A DNA stretch of 64,000 nucleotides from Alloscardovia criceti DSM 17774 (GTDB lineage Bacteria > Actinomycetota > Actinomycetes > Actinomycetales > Bifidobacteriaceae), in assembly GCF_000376885.1 (NCBI RefSeq), contig NZ_AQXR01000011.1, forward strand, positions 1 through 64,000, in the 5' to 3' direction. The stretch's first letter is position 1. The number at the start of each line of letters is the position of its first letter. Below the pieces are notes generated by a model, which was given only the letters and a program-made list of their open reading frames with translations, was not told the DNA's origin and made no database searches. Position numbers and translations under genes: made by a program. Shown here piece by piece: positions 17,580-27,073 of the stretch.

Positions 17580-18101
17580 ATGAGAAGGCCAGAAAAGGCA
17601 GAGGCAATCGCACAGCTCACTGACAAGTTCCGTGAAGCTGACGCAGTGCTCCTCACCGAGTATCGTGGCCTTAGCGTTCCACAGATCTCTGATCTGCGTG
17701 AAAAGCTTGGCACCGATACAACCTACAATGTGGCGAAGAATACGCTTGCTCGTATCGCAGCTAAGGAAGCTGGTATCGAAGGTCTTGACGACATGCTCGC
17801 AGGTCCAACCGCTATCACTTTCGTTAAGGGCGATTACGTAGCAGCCGCTAAGGTTTTGCGTGACTTCACCGCAGCAAATAAGCAGCTCGTCATCAAGGGC
17901 GGCTTTGCAGATGGTTCCCTCTACGATGCTGCTGGCGTCAACACGCTTGCAGATCTCGAGCCACGCGAAGTTCTCCTCGCAAAGGCAGCAGGTGCTCTCA
18001 AGGGTACCATGGCCAAGGCAGCATTCGCATTTGCAGCATTGCCAACCAAGGCAGTACGCACATTCGATGCATTGCGCGAAAAGCAGGAAAAGGCTGCATA
18101 G
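17580..18101 (+). CDS. rplJ: 50S ribosomal protein L10
   Basis: L10 anchors the L7/L12 stalk dimers to 23S rRNA. The 173-residue protein starts MRRPEKAEAIAQLTDKF, contains LTEYRGLSVPQISDLREKL and NTLARIAAKEAG, and ends in the L12-binding helix region. ATG 17580 is chosen because ATAGGAAGGA ends seven bases before it; ATG 17574 overlaps that site. It is cotranscribed with rplL. rplK and rplA are not upstream here, so the stalk genes form a separate operon. Confidence 0.97.
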   Translation: MRRPEKAEAIAQLTDKFREADAVLLTEYRGLSVPQISDLREKLGTDTTYNVAKNTLARIAAKEAGIEGLDDMLAGPTAITFVKGDYVAAAKVLRDFTAANKQLVIKGGFADGSLYDAAGVNTLADLEPREVLLAKAAGALKGTMAKAAFAFAALPTKAVRTFDALREKQEKAA

Positions 18102-18192
18102 TTATTTCGTTAGCTCGCTAACAATAACTGCATAATATTAAAGATTTCGGCACGCAAAACACAGTGCAGTGCCACAACGAAAGGAAGCCATT

Positions 18193-18576
18193 ATGGCAAA
18201 GCTCAACGCTGATGAGCTCATTGAAGCTTTCAAGGAAATGACACTCGTAGAGCTTTCTGACTTCGTCAAGAAGTTCGAAGAAGAGTTCGACGTAGAAGCT
18301 GCAGCTCCAGTAGCTGCTGTTGCTGCTGCTCCAGCTGCTGGTGCAGCTGCTGCTGAGGAAGAGAAGGATGAGTTCGACGTCATCCTCACCGCAGCAGGCG
18401 ACAAGAAGATTGCTGTTATCAAGGCAGTTCGCGGCTTGACCAGCCTCGGCCTTGCTGAAGCAAAGGCACTCGTAGACGGCGCTCCAAAGCCAGTTCTCGA
18501 AGGTGCAAACAAGGAAGATGCAGAGAAGGCAAAGGCAGAGCTCGAAGCTGCTGGCGCATCTGTAGAACTCAAGTAG
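18193..18576 (+). CDS. rplL: 50S ribosomal protein L7/L12
   Basis: The 127-residue stalk protein recruits translational GTPases. It has the N-terminal dimerisation helix ([21 protein letters not shown]) and an Ala-rich flexible hinge (about 38-56). The C-terminal factor-binding domain carries [22 protein letters not shown] and GLGLAEAK-like [21 protein letters not shown] 18193 follows CGAAAGGAAGCCATT. The 91-base gap after rplJ has no terminator. A strong terminator follows. Confidence 0.98.
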   Translation: MAKLNADELIEAFKEMTLVELSDFVKKFEEEFDVEAAAPVAAVAAAPAAGAAAAEEEKDEFDVILTAAGDKKIAVIKAVRGLTSLGLAEAKALVDGAPKPVLEGANKEDAEKAKAELEAAGASVELK

Positions 18577-18608
18577 TTTCTTCCTCACATTTATTTAGGT
18601 TTACACTA

Positions 18609-18641
18609 ATCCTGCCGTCCTCGCGATGGCAGGATTTTTTT
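18609..18641 (+). terminator. Intrinsic terminator after rplL
   Basis: ATCCTGCC (18609-18616) pairs with GGCAGGAT (18628-18635), then a run of T. Confidence 0.95.
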
Positions 18642-18824
18642 GTTTATCTGCGCCTATTGTGCTGTTCGCTCAGAGTCACGGCTGCGGGCGTTTGGACAAG
18701 ATACGGCGGTTCTTTGTATAAAATGTTTATTTATCCACGCGGTGTAGAGAAAATCGGCGAGGGGAACGTACAATAAAAACAGTATGCCTGTTTCTCTCAG
18801 GCTGTAGGAGTGAAGGATATAACG

Positions 18825-20000
18825 GTGACTGATCCAGTAAGGCATGGAACAACCTGGGTAATTTCTGTCCACGATCAGAAGGTCAGAGTAAGTGCGCCTG
18901 CACAGGTGTTTATCGGCCGAAAACCCATGCGTCCAGTACAAGTTCCTGATAATGCAATGCGCATGGATGTGGTGGATGCGTCGAAATCGATGTCCAAAAA
19001 TCATGCCAAGCTTACGGTTGAACGCAACGGTAATATTGAGCTCAGTGACCTCAACTCCACGAACGGTACCTACGTTATAGGTGCGCAGGGCAAGCTTTTA
19101 CGTGTGCCTGCAGAAAATCCTTTTGCTATTTCGCCTGAAGGTATCCAAGGCCAGTTCGGTGATGTGAAATTTGAGATTCTTCCTCTCGATAAGGTAGAAG
19201 AGCAGGAAGATACGACTGGTGAATCGCAAGTAACCAATCTATTCGATTACCAGTCCCAAGCCTCGGATGATGCGCCACACAGCAATATGTCCGTGGATGA
19301 CATTTTGGACTTGCGTGCAGGCGAGCCAACCAGCATTTTCGCCATGCAAGAACCGGCTAGTGAGCAGAAGAACGCAGATAATGTGGACGATACCTTTACG
19401 CCACTGTTTAGCCATGCCTTGAGGAATTCTGCGCAGGCACAGTCTGAATCTGTGCAGCCTGAAGCAGTGCAGGGTGATACTGCACAGGATGAACCAGTAC
19501 AGACTACGCTCGACCATCTCTCCCACGAACAACACGAGGCTCAAGTTGAAAATCCAGTTGAAAATGCGCAGTCAGCCGAAACGCCGGAGCAGACTGAGAG
19601 AACCCAGACTGGTAGCGAGGAAAACCCAACGGGCCTCGACTTCGGTAAGCCTCATGTGGATGTAGCGGCGACCTCCTTAGCTGCCGTCACAGAAGATTCC
19701 GGATACATGCCTGCATACGAGGCGGGATCCGTATTTGACAGGTTATCGCGCGGCGATTTCGATCATCCAGAAAATATGGTGGAAATTTCTGGCCATACCA
19801 GTGTGGAAGCGAAAAGTACGCGAGACTTCAATACGCAATTTGAAATTGCGCAGATTCCCGAACTTCTGCCTTTCCTTGGACTCAATCCATTCTTGTATGA
19901 CGACTTATATGCGTGGCTTGTAGCACAAAATAGCCCGAATATTAACTCTGCTTTGGAATCTAACGAGGGTTACTTGGCATGGAAGGCGAGTAACAAGTAA
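18825..20000 (+). CDS. FHA-domain protein in an operon with a helicase-like protein
   Basis: The 391-residue protein has an N-terminal FHA domain (about residues 28-100). Its landmarks are FIGRKPMRP, SKSMSKNHAKL and LSDLNSTNGTYV, which correspond to the phosphothreonine-binding GR, S-x-x-H and N-x-T-N-G-T. The middle (about 130-270) is a Gln/Glu/Ala-rich linker. The C-terminal 70 residues form a small conserved-looking domain (PELLPFLGLNPFLYDDLYAWLVAQN). FHA domains read Ser/Thr-kinase marks, so it may recruit the next protein on a signal. GTG 18825 follows AGGAGTGAAGGA by seven bases and is preferred over GTG 18810. Its stop overlaps the start of the next gene (TAATG), which implies coupled translation. 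Confidence 0.8.
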   Translation: MTDPVRHGTTWVISVHDQKVRVSAPAQVFIGRKPMRPVQVPDNAMRMDVVDASKSMSKNHAKLTVERNGNIELSDLNSTNGTYVIGAQGKLLRVPAENPFAISPEGIQGQFGDVKFEILPLDKVEEQEDTTGESQVTNLFDYQSQASDDAPHSNMSVDDILDLRAGEPTSIFAMQEPASEQKNADNVDDTFTPLFSHALRNSAQAQSESVQPEAVQGDTAQDEPVQTTLDHLSHEQHEAQVENPVENAQSAETPEQTERTQTGSEENPTGLDFGKPHVDVAATSLAAVTEDSGYMPAYEAGSVFDRLSRGDFDHPENMVEISGHTSVEAKSTRDFNTQFEIAQIPELLPFLGLNPFLYDDLYAWLVAQNSPNINSALESNEGYLAWKASNK

Positions 20001-23000
20001 TGAATGACGATATGAATGACAAGATGAACACAATTAAGACATGGTATAAGGATTACCGTGCCAACCATGGTAGTGCACCGGTAGAAGATACCAATCAGTT
20101 ATCTGCACGCCTGGAACTGAACCATGCGCACCCGTCGGGCATTGCACAGCTCTTTTCCACCGGACACGCCCACTTGGACTCCCTGTATCGTGAAAACGGC
20201 ATGCTGAAAGCCACCGAGCGTAAGCTTGCGCGAGTACTTGATGATAAGGCAAATAAGGAGCATGCCGAAGGCACGGCACATTTGTCCTTAAGCATCGGCT
20301 TAGCCGTATGGCCGGGCAAGAACATGCCCGTCTTGCTCTACCCTGTGCGTGTAGAGTCGGATGATGAAAAATCCTTAGCACACAGCCAAATCCGCATTAC
20401 CGGCCCAGCCACGGTGAATGATGCCTTGCTGGGTGCGTTGCGTTCATTGGGCATGAATATCACCGCTCAAGATTTGCTGGATGGCGCGCATACAGATGGC
20501 ATTAGCGTGGACAGTGATGTCGTCTTTAATAATCTTAAACTTCGCGTAGGCGCCAAAATCGAGAATTTTAGTGTCAACAACACGATGATTATCGGATGTT
20601 TTATCCGCTCATCCACACTGATGCTGGCTGATGCCGATCATATTATTACCCAACTCGAGCAAGGTCCAACGGGCAACGATCTCATCGATGTGTTTGCAGA
20701 TCCTGAGCACGCGGGCGAAAACCTACGCAATCAGGAGATTCTGGAGTATCGTCCATTCGACAATGATCCTCATGAAGAGGTGGAAGTGGGCGATGTGGAT
20801 AATGTCACACGCCATGCTGCTCGCGTTGTCACCGCGGGAAAGAGTATTTTCATCAATCTGCCTGTGGCATACAATAGCGTGCAGCAAGCAGCAGCCATCG
20901 CCTCACATGCAGCGCTGTCAGGTAAAAGTGTGCTCTATGCGCCAGGCGTATCCGAGCAGAAGCGTAACTTTATGCTCAACATGCGCGACAACAAGCTAGT
21001 CGGATTTGTGCTGGATCTGGCAGACCCTCAGTCGGGCTCCTCTATCGACAAGCAGCTGATCTCCGCCGTGAGTTTCCAGCCAGGTATGGCACACAACACG
21101 TTTAATCAGCTTGCCGATGAGCTCGTGGGCGTCAGAGGACGACTGACAAAGTACCTCAGTGACCTCCATGGTAAGAATGAAACGTGGAATGTGAGCGCAT
21201 ACGAGACCATCGAAAATCTCGCGCGCATTTCTGCACTGCCTACGCATCCATCCACACATGTGCGACTGACGCCAGATACCGCTCGTGCCTTAGTGGGTCA
21301 TGAAGGCGAATGGGGACACAAGCTCGTGCGTGCCGGAGAACTGGGCGAGTACACCATTACGGAGAACGATACGCCATGGTACAAGGCAAGCTTGTATACC
21401 AAGGACGAAGCGCTGACCGCATATCAGCGCGTTGAACGCCTTCTTGACTCCATCCTGCCTGCTACCGTCAAGCAAATTGCGAGTACCTCTCAAACCTGCG
21501 GCTTCTCGGTGCCTCCAAACGCACGCCAGTGGAATAGACAAGTACACGTTCTACGCAATCTGCGCAAGGTACTCGATGTCTTCCAGCCTGCCATTTTTGA
21601 GCGTGATATCGACTCCATGATCGAAGCCACTGCATCTAAGCAGGAGCGCAAGGAGAGCAATAGTTCCATGGGCTTCTGGGAGAGGCGTCGTCACACGAAG
21701 GAAGCAAAGAGCTTACTGCGTGCGGGTGCGCAACCAGAAAACCTGCGTGACGCGCTGATTATCGTACGCCAGCAAGCCGAACTATGGCGCGAATTCGTTC
21801 CACGTGGCGGCTGGCCAGTATTACCTCCACGTTTGGATGACATCATCGAAACTCAGGAGAACCTCGAACGTGATATTACCGCCTTATCGCATGTGCTCAC
21901 ACGCACACCGGTGGGTGGAGACCTCGAAAACACGGATTTCGAAGTACTCGAAAAGAACCTACGACGCTTGTATAACGATCGCAAGGCTCTGGAAATCCTT
22001 CCAGAACGTTCCACCCTTGAAGTGGAATTTAGCAATGCCGGTTTGGATGAGCTCATTGCGGATTTGCGCGCTCGCAAGGTAGATGCACAGGCAGCGCCAG
22101 ATGAGCTGACCTTGGCATGGTGGACTACGGTGTTTGAAAGCATCGTACAGTCATCTCCTATCATTTCAAATCAGGATGGTTCCGTGCTCTCCTCTGCTAC
22201 GGAACGCTTCATCCAAGTAGATAAAGAGCATGTGCGCTCCATCGGGCCTTTAGTCAATGATGAGCTGATGAAGCGCCTATCCGAGATTGTGTATGCACAC
22301 TCCCAGGACGCCAATGCTGCACATGCTGCGCTCACCTTGCAACCATCCATGCATTACAGCACGATTGTGGACATGTATCCGGGCATTGTACGCGGTGCAA
22401 AACCAATCGTCGTAGGCATGCCGGTAGCAGTGGCCTCCGAAACGCCGGCAGGGGTAAAGCTGGCGGATATTGCCATTATCGATGCGTGTGCTCACATTGA
22501 GCCTATTGAGCTCTTCAGTATCCTTTCCAGAGTGGATACAGCAGTGGTTATCGCTCACGAGGAAACCATTTCTTCTCCATCGCTGAAAACGCTCATCGAG
22601 TATCTTCCGCGTATCGACGCATCTGTGCGTTTAGATAAGCGCGATTCCCGTCTGTCCTCCTTCCTTATCGAGGCTGGATTTGGTCGTTTGCCATTGGGGG
22701 CATCCCCAAGCAGTGCGGATAATCTCATTACTTTCTCGCATGTTCCTGCAAACGGTGTGCCTTCCAGCACCAGCGGAATTGTAGAAACCAGTCGTCAAGA
22801 AATCGACTGCGTTGTGTCGCTTATCGAAGAACGTAGTCAACAGTTTGACTCGATTCCGCGTGCATATAAGCTTACGGTGGTCTGCTTAAACGATACGCAT
22901 CGTCAGCGTGTAGGTGCAGAACTCAAGACCTTGGCAGGTAAGGATCCTAACATTCGGAAGTTCCTTCATCACGTATCTGTGGTTGCTATTAATGATGTCG

Positions 23001-23608
23001 CAGGAATGGACTCCACAGATGTGATTTTGACGATGGGCTTCGCAAAAACCACGCATGGACGCTTGATTCAGCAATTCGGCATGCTCGAAAACCCAGATGG
23101 TGAGGGTATGCTTTTGGATGCTTTGGCCTTGGCTCATTCACGACTAGACATCGTGACCTCCTTCCTCGACCATGAAATGGAAGATGAACGTTTGCATCAG
23201 CGTGGGCCACAGTTACTCAAGCAGCTACTCACCTGGGCACAAAACTTGGAAGAATCTTCTACGCATCCTTCTGAGCATGTGCATGCAGATGATATTTTGC
23301 TCAACGATCTGGCTGAGCGCATGCGCTCGCGTGGATTGAATGTAGCCGTGAATTATGGCTTTGACGGTGGTCAGAAGATCCCGCTGGCTGTGGGATTGCC
23401 AAAGCAACCATTCGCATTAGCCGTGTCCACCGATGATAAGCAATTCATGAATATCCCATCCACGAGGCAGCGTCATCGCTTTACGGTGGAGGATTTGGAG
23501 AATCTCGGCTGGTCTGTGATGTATGTCTGGTCCGTTGCTGCATTTGTCAATCCTGAAAAAGAAGTGGATAGAATCGTGGCCTATTTGGCTAGGTTAGGCA
23601 AAATGTAA
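20000..23608 (+). CDS. Very large UPF1-like SF1 helicase homologue, apparently catalytically inactive
   Basis: The 1202-residue protein follows the layout of DUF4011/AAA_11-AAA_12 helicases. An N-terminal domain carries LSIGLAVWPGKNMPVLLYPV (about 95-115). A first RecA-like region at about 280 has AGKSIFINLPVAYNSVQQA where GxPGTGKT is expected. A coiled middle (about 500-720) follows. At about 830 IIDACAHIEPIEL stands where the Walker B DE would be. The second RecA-like region around 1020 contains LALAHSRLDIV. The C-terminal 110 residues resemble a PD-(D/E)xK fold (RHRFTVEDLENLGWSVMYVW), but the acidic pair is lost. ATP hydrolysis and cleavage therefore look unlikely. It overlaps both its neighbours by start/stop sharing (TAATG), forming a three-gene unit with the FHA gene. 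Domain assignment is by motif reading only. Confidence 0.7.
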   Translation: MNDDMNDKMNTIKTWYKDYRANHGSAPVEDTNQLSARLELNHAHPSGIAQLFSTGHAHLDSLYRENGMLKATERKLARVLDDKANKEHAEGTAHLSLSIGLAVWPGKNMPVLLYPVRVESDDEKSLAHSQIRITGPATVNDALLGALRSLGMNITAQDLLDGAHTDGISVDSDVVFNNLKLRVGAKIENFSVNNTMIIGCFIRSSTLMLADADHIITQLEQGPTGNDLIDVFADPEHAGENLRNQEILEYRPFDNDPHEEVEVGDVDNVTRHAARVVTAGKSIFINLPVAYNSVQQAAAIASHAALSGKSVLYAPGVSEQKRNFMLNMRDNKLVGFVLDLADPQSGSSIDKQLISAVSFQPGMAHNTFNQLADELVGVRGRLTKYLSDLHGKNETWNVSAYETIENLARISALPTHPSTHVRLTPDTARALVGHEGEWGHKLVRAGELGEYTITENDTPWYKASLYTKDEALTAYQRVERLLDSILPATVKQIASTSQTCGFSVPPNARQWNRQVHVLRNLRKVLDVFQPAIFERDIDSMIEATASKQERKESNSSMGFWERRRHTKEAKSLLRAGAQPENLRDALIIVRQQAELWREFVPRGGWPVLPPRLDDIIETQENLERDITALSHVLTRTPVGGDLENTDFEVLEKNLRRLYNDRKALEILPERSTLEVEFSNAGLDELIADLRARKVDAQAAPDELTLAWWTTVFESIVQSSPIISNQDGSVLSSATERFIQVDKEHVRSIGPLVNDELMKRLSEIVYAHSQDANAAHAALTLQPSMHYSTIVDMYPGIVRGAKPIVVGMPVAVASETPAGVKLADIAIIDACAHIEPIELFSILSRVDTAVVIAHEETISSPSLKTLIEYLPRIDASVRLDKRDSRLSSFLIEAGFGRLPLGASPSSADNLITFSHVPANGVPSSTSGIVETSRQEIDCVVSLIEERSQQFDSIPRAYKLTVVCLNDTHRQRVGAELKTLAGKDPNIRKFLHHVSVVAINDVAGMDSTDVILTMGFAKTTHGRLIQQFGMLENPDGEGMLLDALALAHSRLDIVTSFLDHEMEDERLHQRGPQLLKQLLTWAQNLEESSTHPSEHVHADDILLNDLAERMRSRGLNVAVNYGFDGGQKIPLAVGLPKQPFALAVSTDDKQFMNIPSTRQRHRFTVEDLENLGWSVMYVWSVAAFVNPEKEVDRIVAYLARLGKM

Positions 23609-23802
23609 TGAAAACATTAGGAAAGGCAACGCGCCCGCCGCATCGTGTAACGCGTGAAGGGACAGAATTGTTTGATGCCGATGGGGTCAAGCTGGAACCC
23701 TCGGATATGCAAACAGATGCTGAGAGGAAATCGGATGATGATCAGCGCATTTTGAGTGAACTTCCGCCACATTTTGCGGTTTTCAGCGAGCGTGACGCTT
23801 AG
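23608..23802 (+). CDS. Small acidic protein coupled to the helicase-like gene
   Basis: A 64-residue ORF starts at the ATG that overlaps the helicase stop (GTAATG). It has no membrane segment or signal peptide. The sequence is polar, with a basic start (KATRPPHRVTREGTEL) and an acidic middle (DAERKSDDDQRILSELPPH). The overlap and its own in-frame stop argue that it is a real, translationally coupled gene. No function is recognised; it may be a partner of the large protein. Confidence 0.6.
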   Translation: MKTLGKATRPPHRVTREGTELFDADGVKLEPSDMQTDAERKSDDDQRILSELPPHFAVFSERDA

Positions 23803-23845
23803 CCATTACGAGGCTAAGACGAATCATTAAAATTATGTGTGCCCA

Positions 23846-24643
23846 TTATTGTGGATCCTTCGACGAAGGTACTGCGATAATGGGCACAGTACTTTGCGCG
23901 CTGAGCACACGAACCGCATCTTCAGCGGGTAGTGCAATCGTCACTAGCGCAGATTGGGCATCAGTATCCTGCCATAACACATTCGAGCTTTTCGGCGTTT
24001 CTGGGATGTTCATGACGATGGCATCGTCGGAGATGCTTTCCTCCGAAGAAATCAACGCAATGTTATCGCCCACACGAATGGTGGATAAGGAGCTTGCAAC
24101 TCTGATATCGATGCAGGCATACCCGCGGGGGAGTATAGGCACATCGGTGATAAGGGTCTTCGGAATCACGCTTCCCTTGCTGAGCGTCACAGGACTCATC
24201 TTCCCAACGATGCTGTGCGCATCGCTGACGAGGGTCTGCGTATCGATGCCAGAATTGATGGCAGTATACGAAAGATCATCCTCGGAAATAACCGTGCCTT
24301 GATACAGTGTGCGATTGAGCGCTACTACGTGGGTGCTTCTGTGTGATGCATGGAGTAACCCAGCGGTAATCAGTACACCCAGACCAGCACAGAGCAGGAA
24401 AAAGCTAACAAGCAACTGGTGGCTACGTCGCCGCTTGTGAGCGCTGGAGTAGAAACGCACATATATCCAGGTAATAATCCTTTGCCGTACAGTAGGACGT
24501 GAGATGGCGGAAGGTGTAGCTCTGTTTCTATGACGTTCGCGGGTGCGTGCGCGACGGGTATCGGGGCGTGCGTGTTCTGCAGTCGCAGCTGGGGGTGTGC
24601 GAGAGCGTCTGTGCTCTCCATATGGTGTGCGTGGAGTTTTCAT
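23846..24643 (-). CDS. SAF-domain membrane protein (CpaB/RcpC-like)
   Basis: The 265-residue protein has a very basic N-terminus (about 1-70, rich in Arg and His). One membrane helix follows (LLVSFFLLCAGLGVLITAGLL, about 78-98). The extracytoplasmic SAF domain (ALNRTLYQGTVISEDDLSYT and MSPVTLSKGSVIPKTLI) matches the start of Flp-pilus CpaB proteins. The rest (RVGDNIALISSEE) continues the beta-rich domain. No pilus genes are present here, so it may act elsewhere at the cell surface. ATG 24643 is preceded by TACATA five bases upstream and lacks a Shine-Dalgarno site. It converges on the FHA operon. Confidence 0.75.
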   Translation of the reverse strand: MKTPRTPYGEHRRSRTPPAATAEHARPDTRRARTRERHRNRATPSAISRPTVRQRIITWIYVRFYSSAHKRRRSHQLLVSFFLLCAGLGVLITAGLLHASHRSTHVVALNRTLYQGTVISEDDLSYTAINSGIDTQTLVSDAHSIVGKMSPVTLSKGSVIPKTLITDVPILPRGYACIDIRVASSLSTIRVGDNIALISSEESISDDAIVMNIPETPKSSNVLWQDTDAQSALVTIALPAEDAVRVLSAQSTVPIIAVPSSKDPQ

Positions 24644-24874
24644 ACTTCTATGTAAACCTGCTCGAGGTCTGGAGCAAAGCAGTACGGAAGTTGTTGACGG
24701 ATGTGGATAACACGCCTGAACTCAGAAAAATATCGCAGATTAGCTTACGGGCAGAAAAAATGAACTACAATGCCAAACAACAAAACTCCACACGAAAAGT
24801 TGTACGGGCAGGAGCAACTAGCGTGTGGTATCTTGCAAAAGAATTATTTGTGAGAAGAAAGGATGAAGAGACTT
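24644..24874. other. Intergenic region without a recognised gene
   Basis: These 231 bases between two minus-strand genes contain only short unconvincing ORFs. They should hold the promoter of the SAF gene on the minus strand. I see no terminator with a T run and no RNA gene. Confidence 0.5.
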
Positions 24875-25069
24875 CTACTGTGCTGAGCTCGATGCCTTAT
24901 CCGTGCGGTAGAAGCCAGATCCCTTAAATGTAATTCCCGCTACAGAATACACCTTGTGTACCTGTGGCTCGTGGCATTGTGGACACTGAGTAATAGGCTC
25001 ATCGGAAAAAGACTGCACCTTTGTGAAATCATAACCACAATTCTTGCAACGATAATGATATGTAGGCAC
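24875..25069 (-). CDS. FmdB-type zinc-ribbon protein
   Basis: The 64-residue protein begins PTYHYRCKNCGYDFTKVQSF and has a second pair ITQCPQCHEPQ. The two CxxC pairs form a putative zinc ribbon of the FmdB regulatory-protein family, followed by VHKVYSVAGITFKGSGFYRTD. The start is a GTG (25069) placed five bases after AGGAGGAACA; the longer ATG frame is not needed. The family is common in Actinobacteria and of undefined function. Confidence 0.88.
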   Translation of the reverse strand: MPTYHYRCKNCGYDFTKVQSFSDEPITQCPQCHEPQVHKVYSVAGITFKGSGFYRTDKASSSAQ

Positions 25070-25250
25070 TGTTCCTCCTAAAAAAGCTAACGTGTCTATA
25101 CTAATTGCACGCGTGACATACGAGGGTCTGCGCACCTGCTGTGAGTGAAAATTCACAAATGTGGCGAGATTCACACGGATGTCCAAAAAATTGCACAACA
25201 CACCGAAAAATTGATACAAAATTCCATGCTTGTCATTTATTGTAGAAGTT

Positions 25251-26390
25251 ATGGATATTCAATCTCTCAGTGGCATTGTGCTGATTGCTATAGCACTTGT
25301 GGTGCTTGTGGGCGTGATTCCGTCAAGAACGATGAAAAGCCTCAGAAATGCTTCACGCCACCTAGAGGATAAATACTCCACATCGCTACGTGTGCTCGAC
25401 AATGACGATGCGTATGTGCGTGATGAATTGCGAGCGGTGATGCCAGTCAACGGCAAAATTCGCGATGTGAAACGCTTCCATCCACGCAATGTACAGCGTG
25501 TGCGTGAACAAAGAAAGAGGGGCATACGAAATCGGCAGATATTAGTAGCTCTGCTTACAGTCGGCACCCTTGCAACCGTAGCAGGCGCGTATGTCCTCCA
25601 TTTCACTTACTGGTTTACGGCCATTCCTGGAGCTCTTCTGGGTATCGTGCTCATCTTGGGAGTGCGAACGAGCCGAGCTGCTGTACAGTGGGAAAAAGAA
25701 TTCGAAGATTTTAAAAAACAATGTGAGCAGGAAGCGCTTTTCTCGGTGACTACTTATGTAGACACTCCTCAGGCGCAAAGTGCAACGGTGGGGAAGGAAG
25801 CAGAGGAAACGACTGAGCATCAGACGGTACCATCACAGCCACTGTTCGCTGTTGATACAGTGAAAACAATTGAGTTTGAGACAGTTAAACATCAGTTGAG
25901 TACACATGCAGCTCCGTTACACGGCGTGACGAGCACAGTGCGCGTAGCAGAAGACGATGTGCACAGCCGTGAAATTAAGTCGACGAAGCAGGTATCTGTG
26001 GCCGTTCCGCCACAGTATGACGTTTTTATCCCTGCAAGTGATACTGCAGCGGGCACGAGGAGCAAGTCCGATTTGACGCCTTCTGCGCGCCCTCAGGCTA
26101 CGGTGGCACGCAACACTGTGCAAAGTCATGCTCAAACGCGTCCACTGATCCAGTCTGCTGCAGATACGCAGGCGCCGGGGAAAAATAAGCAGACGAAAAA
26201 GCAGCTCCCGCGTACTCTTGTGCAGCCTGCGCCGGTGCGGAACGTCCCTGCTCAGGACGCGGCTACACAGAAATCTACAGCACAGGATTTTGCCGACACA
26301 TCGGCAGAATCCCAGAAAAAACCGGCATCTTCAGACCTGCACGGCTCCCAACTGAGCGTGGAAAGCATTTTCGAAATGCGCCGTCAGTAA
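25251..26390 (+). CDS. Membrane-anchored protein with long polar C-terminus, unknown function
   Basis: The 379-residue protein has an N-terminal membrane helix ([20 protein letters not shown]). A basic region with [18 protein letters not shown] follows. Two close helices ([20 protein letters not shown] and [18 protein letters not shown], about 100-145) come next. The last about 230 residues are Ser/Thr/Gln/Ala-rich and probably disordered, ending ESIFEMRRQ. No enzyme motif is seen. ATG 25251 follows TATTGT by seven bases, without a Shine-Dalgarno site, so the transcript may be leaderless. The upstream gap to the divergent fmdB is 181 bases. Confidence 0.65.
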   Translation: MDIQSLSGIVLIAIALVVLVGVIPSRTMKSLRNASRHLEDKYSTSLRVLDNDDAYVRDELRAVMPVNGKIRDVKRFHPRNVQRVREQRKRGIRNRQILVALLTVGTLATVAGAYVLHFTYWFTAIPGALLGIVLILGVRTSRAAVQWEKEFEDFKKQCEQEALFSVTTYVDTPQAQSATVGKEAEETTEHQTVPSQPLFAVDTVKTIEFETVKHQLSTHAAPLHGVTSTVRVAEDDVHSREIKSTKQVSVAVPPQYDVFIPASDTAAGTRSKSDLTPSARPQATVARNTVQSHAQTRPLIQSAADTQAPGKNKQTKKQLPRTLVQPAPVRNVPAQDAATQKSTAQDFADTSAESQKKPASSDLHGSQLSVESIFEMRRQ

Positions 26391-26484
26391 AATAAATCAA
26401 AAAGTTGAGCCGGTAATTAGCAAGTTTTGCACATTTAGTGATAAATTTAATGCTGAGGTTAATAGCAAACGGAAAGGAGAAGCA

Positions 26485-26778
26485 ATGGCATTTGCACTCA
26501 CACCTTTGGAAGACAAGATTATCTTGAAGCAGGCTGCTGCTGAAACCACCACCGCTTCTGGTTTGGTCATCCCAGATAGCGCAAAGGAAAAGCCACAGCA
26601 GGGTGAGGTTCTTGCTGTAGGACCAGGACGTCGCAACGACGCTGGTGAGCGTATCCCAGTTGACGTAAAGGTAGGCGATAAGGTTCTGTATTCCAAGTAT
26701 GGCGGCACCGAAGTAACCTACAAGGGTGAGGATTACTTGATTCTTGGTTCTCGTGACGTTCTTGCAATTTTGAACTAA
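26485..26778 (+). CDS. groES: Co-chaperonin GroES
   Basis: The 97-residue GroES caps the GroEL folding chamber. [20 protein letters not shown] is the start of the beta barrel, and [18 protein letters not shown] contains the mobile loop with its hydrophobic tripeptide. [15 protein letters not shown] and [14 protein letters not shown] complete the fold. ATG 26485 follows CGGAAAGGAGAAGCA. No groEL follows, as is usual in bifidobacteria where the two genes are separated. I found neither a CIRCE nor a HAIR element in the 94 bases upstream. Confidence 0.98.
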   Translation: MAFALTPLEDKIILKQAAAETTTASGLVIPDSAKEKPQQGEVLAVGPGRRNDAGERIPVDVKVGDKVLYSKYGGTEVTYKGEDYLILGSRDVLAILN

Positions 26779-26831
26779 TTATGAACTAGGAATGTATTAC
26801 GGTACATAAGTACTGGGTATTTTTACAACCG

Positions 26832-26868
26832 ATTCTCCGTATGAGTAGATCATACGGAGAATTTTTTA
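26832..26868 (+). terminator. Intrinsic terminator after groES
   Basis: ATTCTCCGTATGA (26832-26844) pairs perfectly with TCATACGGAGAAT (26850-26862) over a 5-base loop, followed by TTTTT. Confidence 0.95.
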
Positions 26869-27073
26869 TGTCTGTGTGTTTAAAATATGCTCTCGCCTTT
26901 TCCGGGCGCGCATTTCGCAGAGTTTTTTTAAGCTTTCCTTGAGGTCACTGCAGTATCCTCCTCGAGTGTAGAAAGGGCAAGTCGTTTTGCTCACCGTGGA
27001 AAAAAGTGCGAAACGCCGAGCTGGAAAATTCCGCGTATGAAGTTTTTGGCTCAAACCCATGCGTGTTGTGAAA

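Noticed and set aside
23835-24302. 155-codon plus-strand ORF opposite the SAF gene
   Set aside because: It is antisense to a gene with a clear membrane helix and SAF motifs, and lacks a ribosome binding site.
26391-26484. CIRCE or HAIR heat-shock operator before groES
   Set aside because: Neither TTAGCACTC-N9-GAGTGCTAA nor CTTGAGT-N7-ACTCAAG is present.
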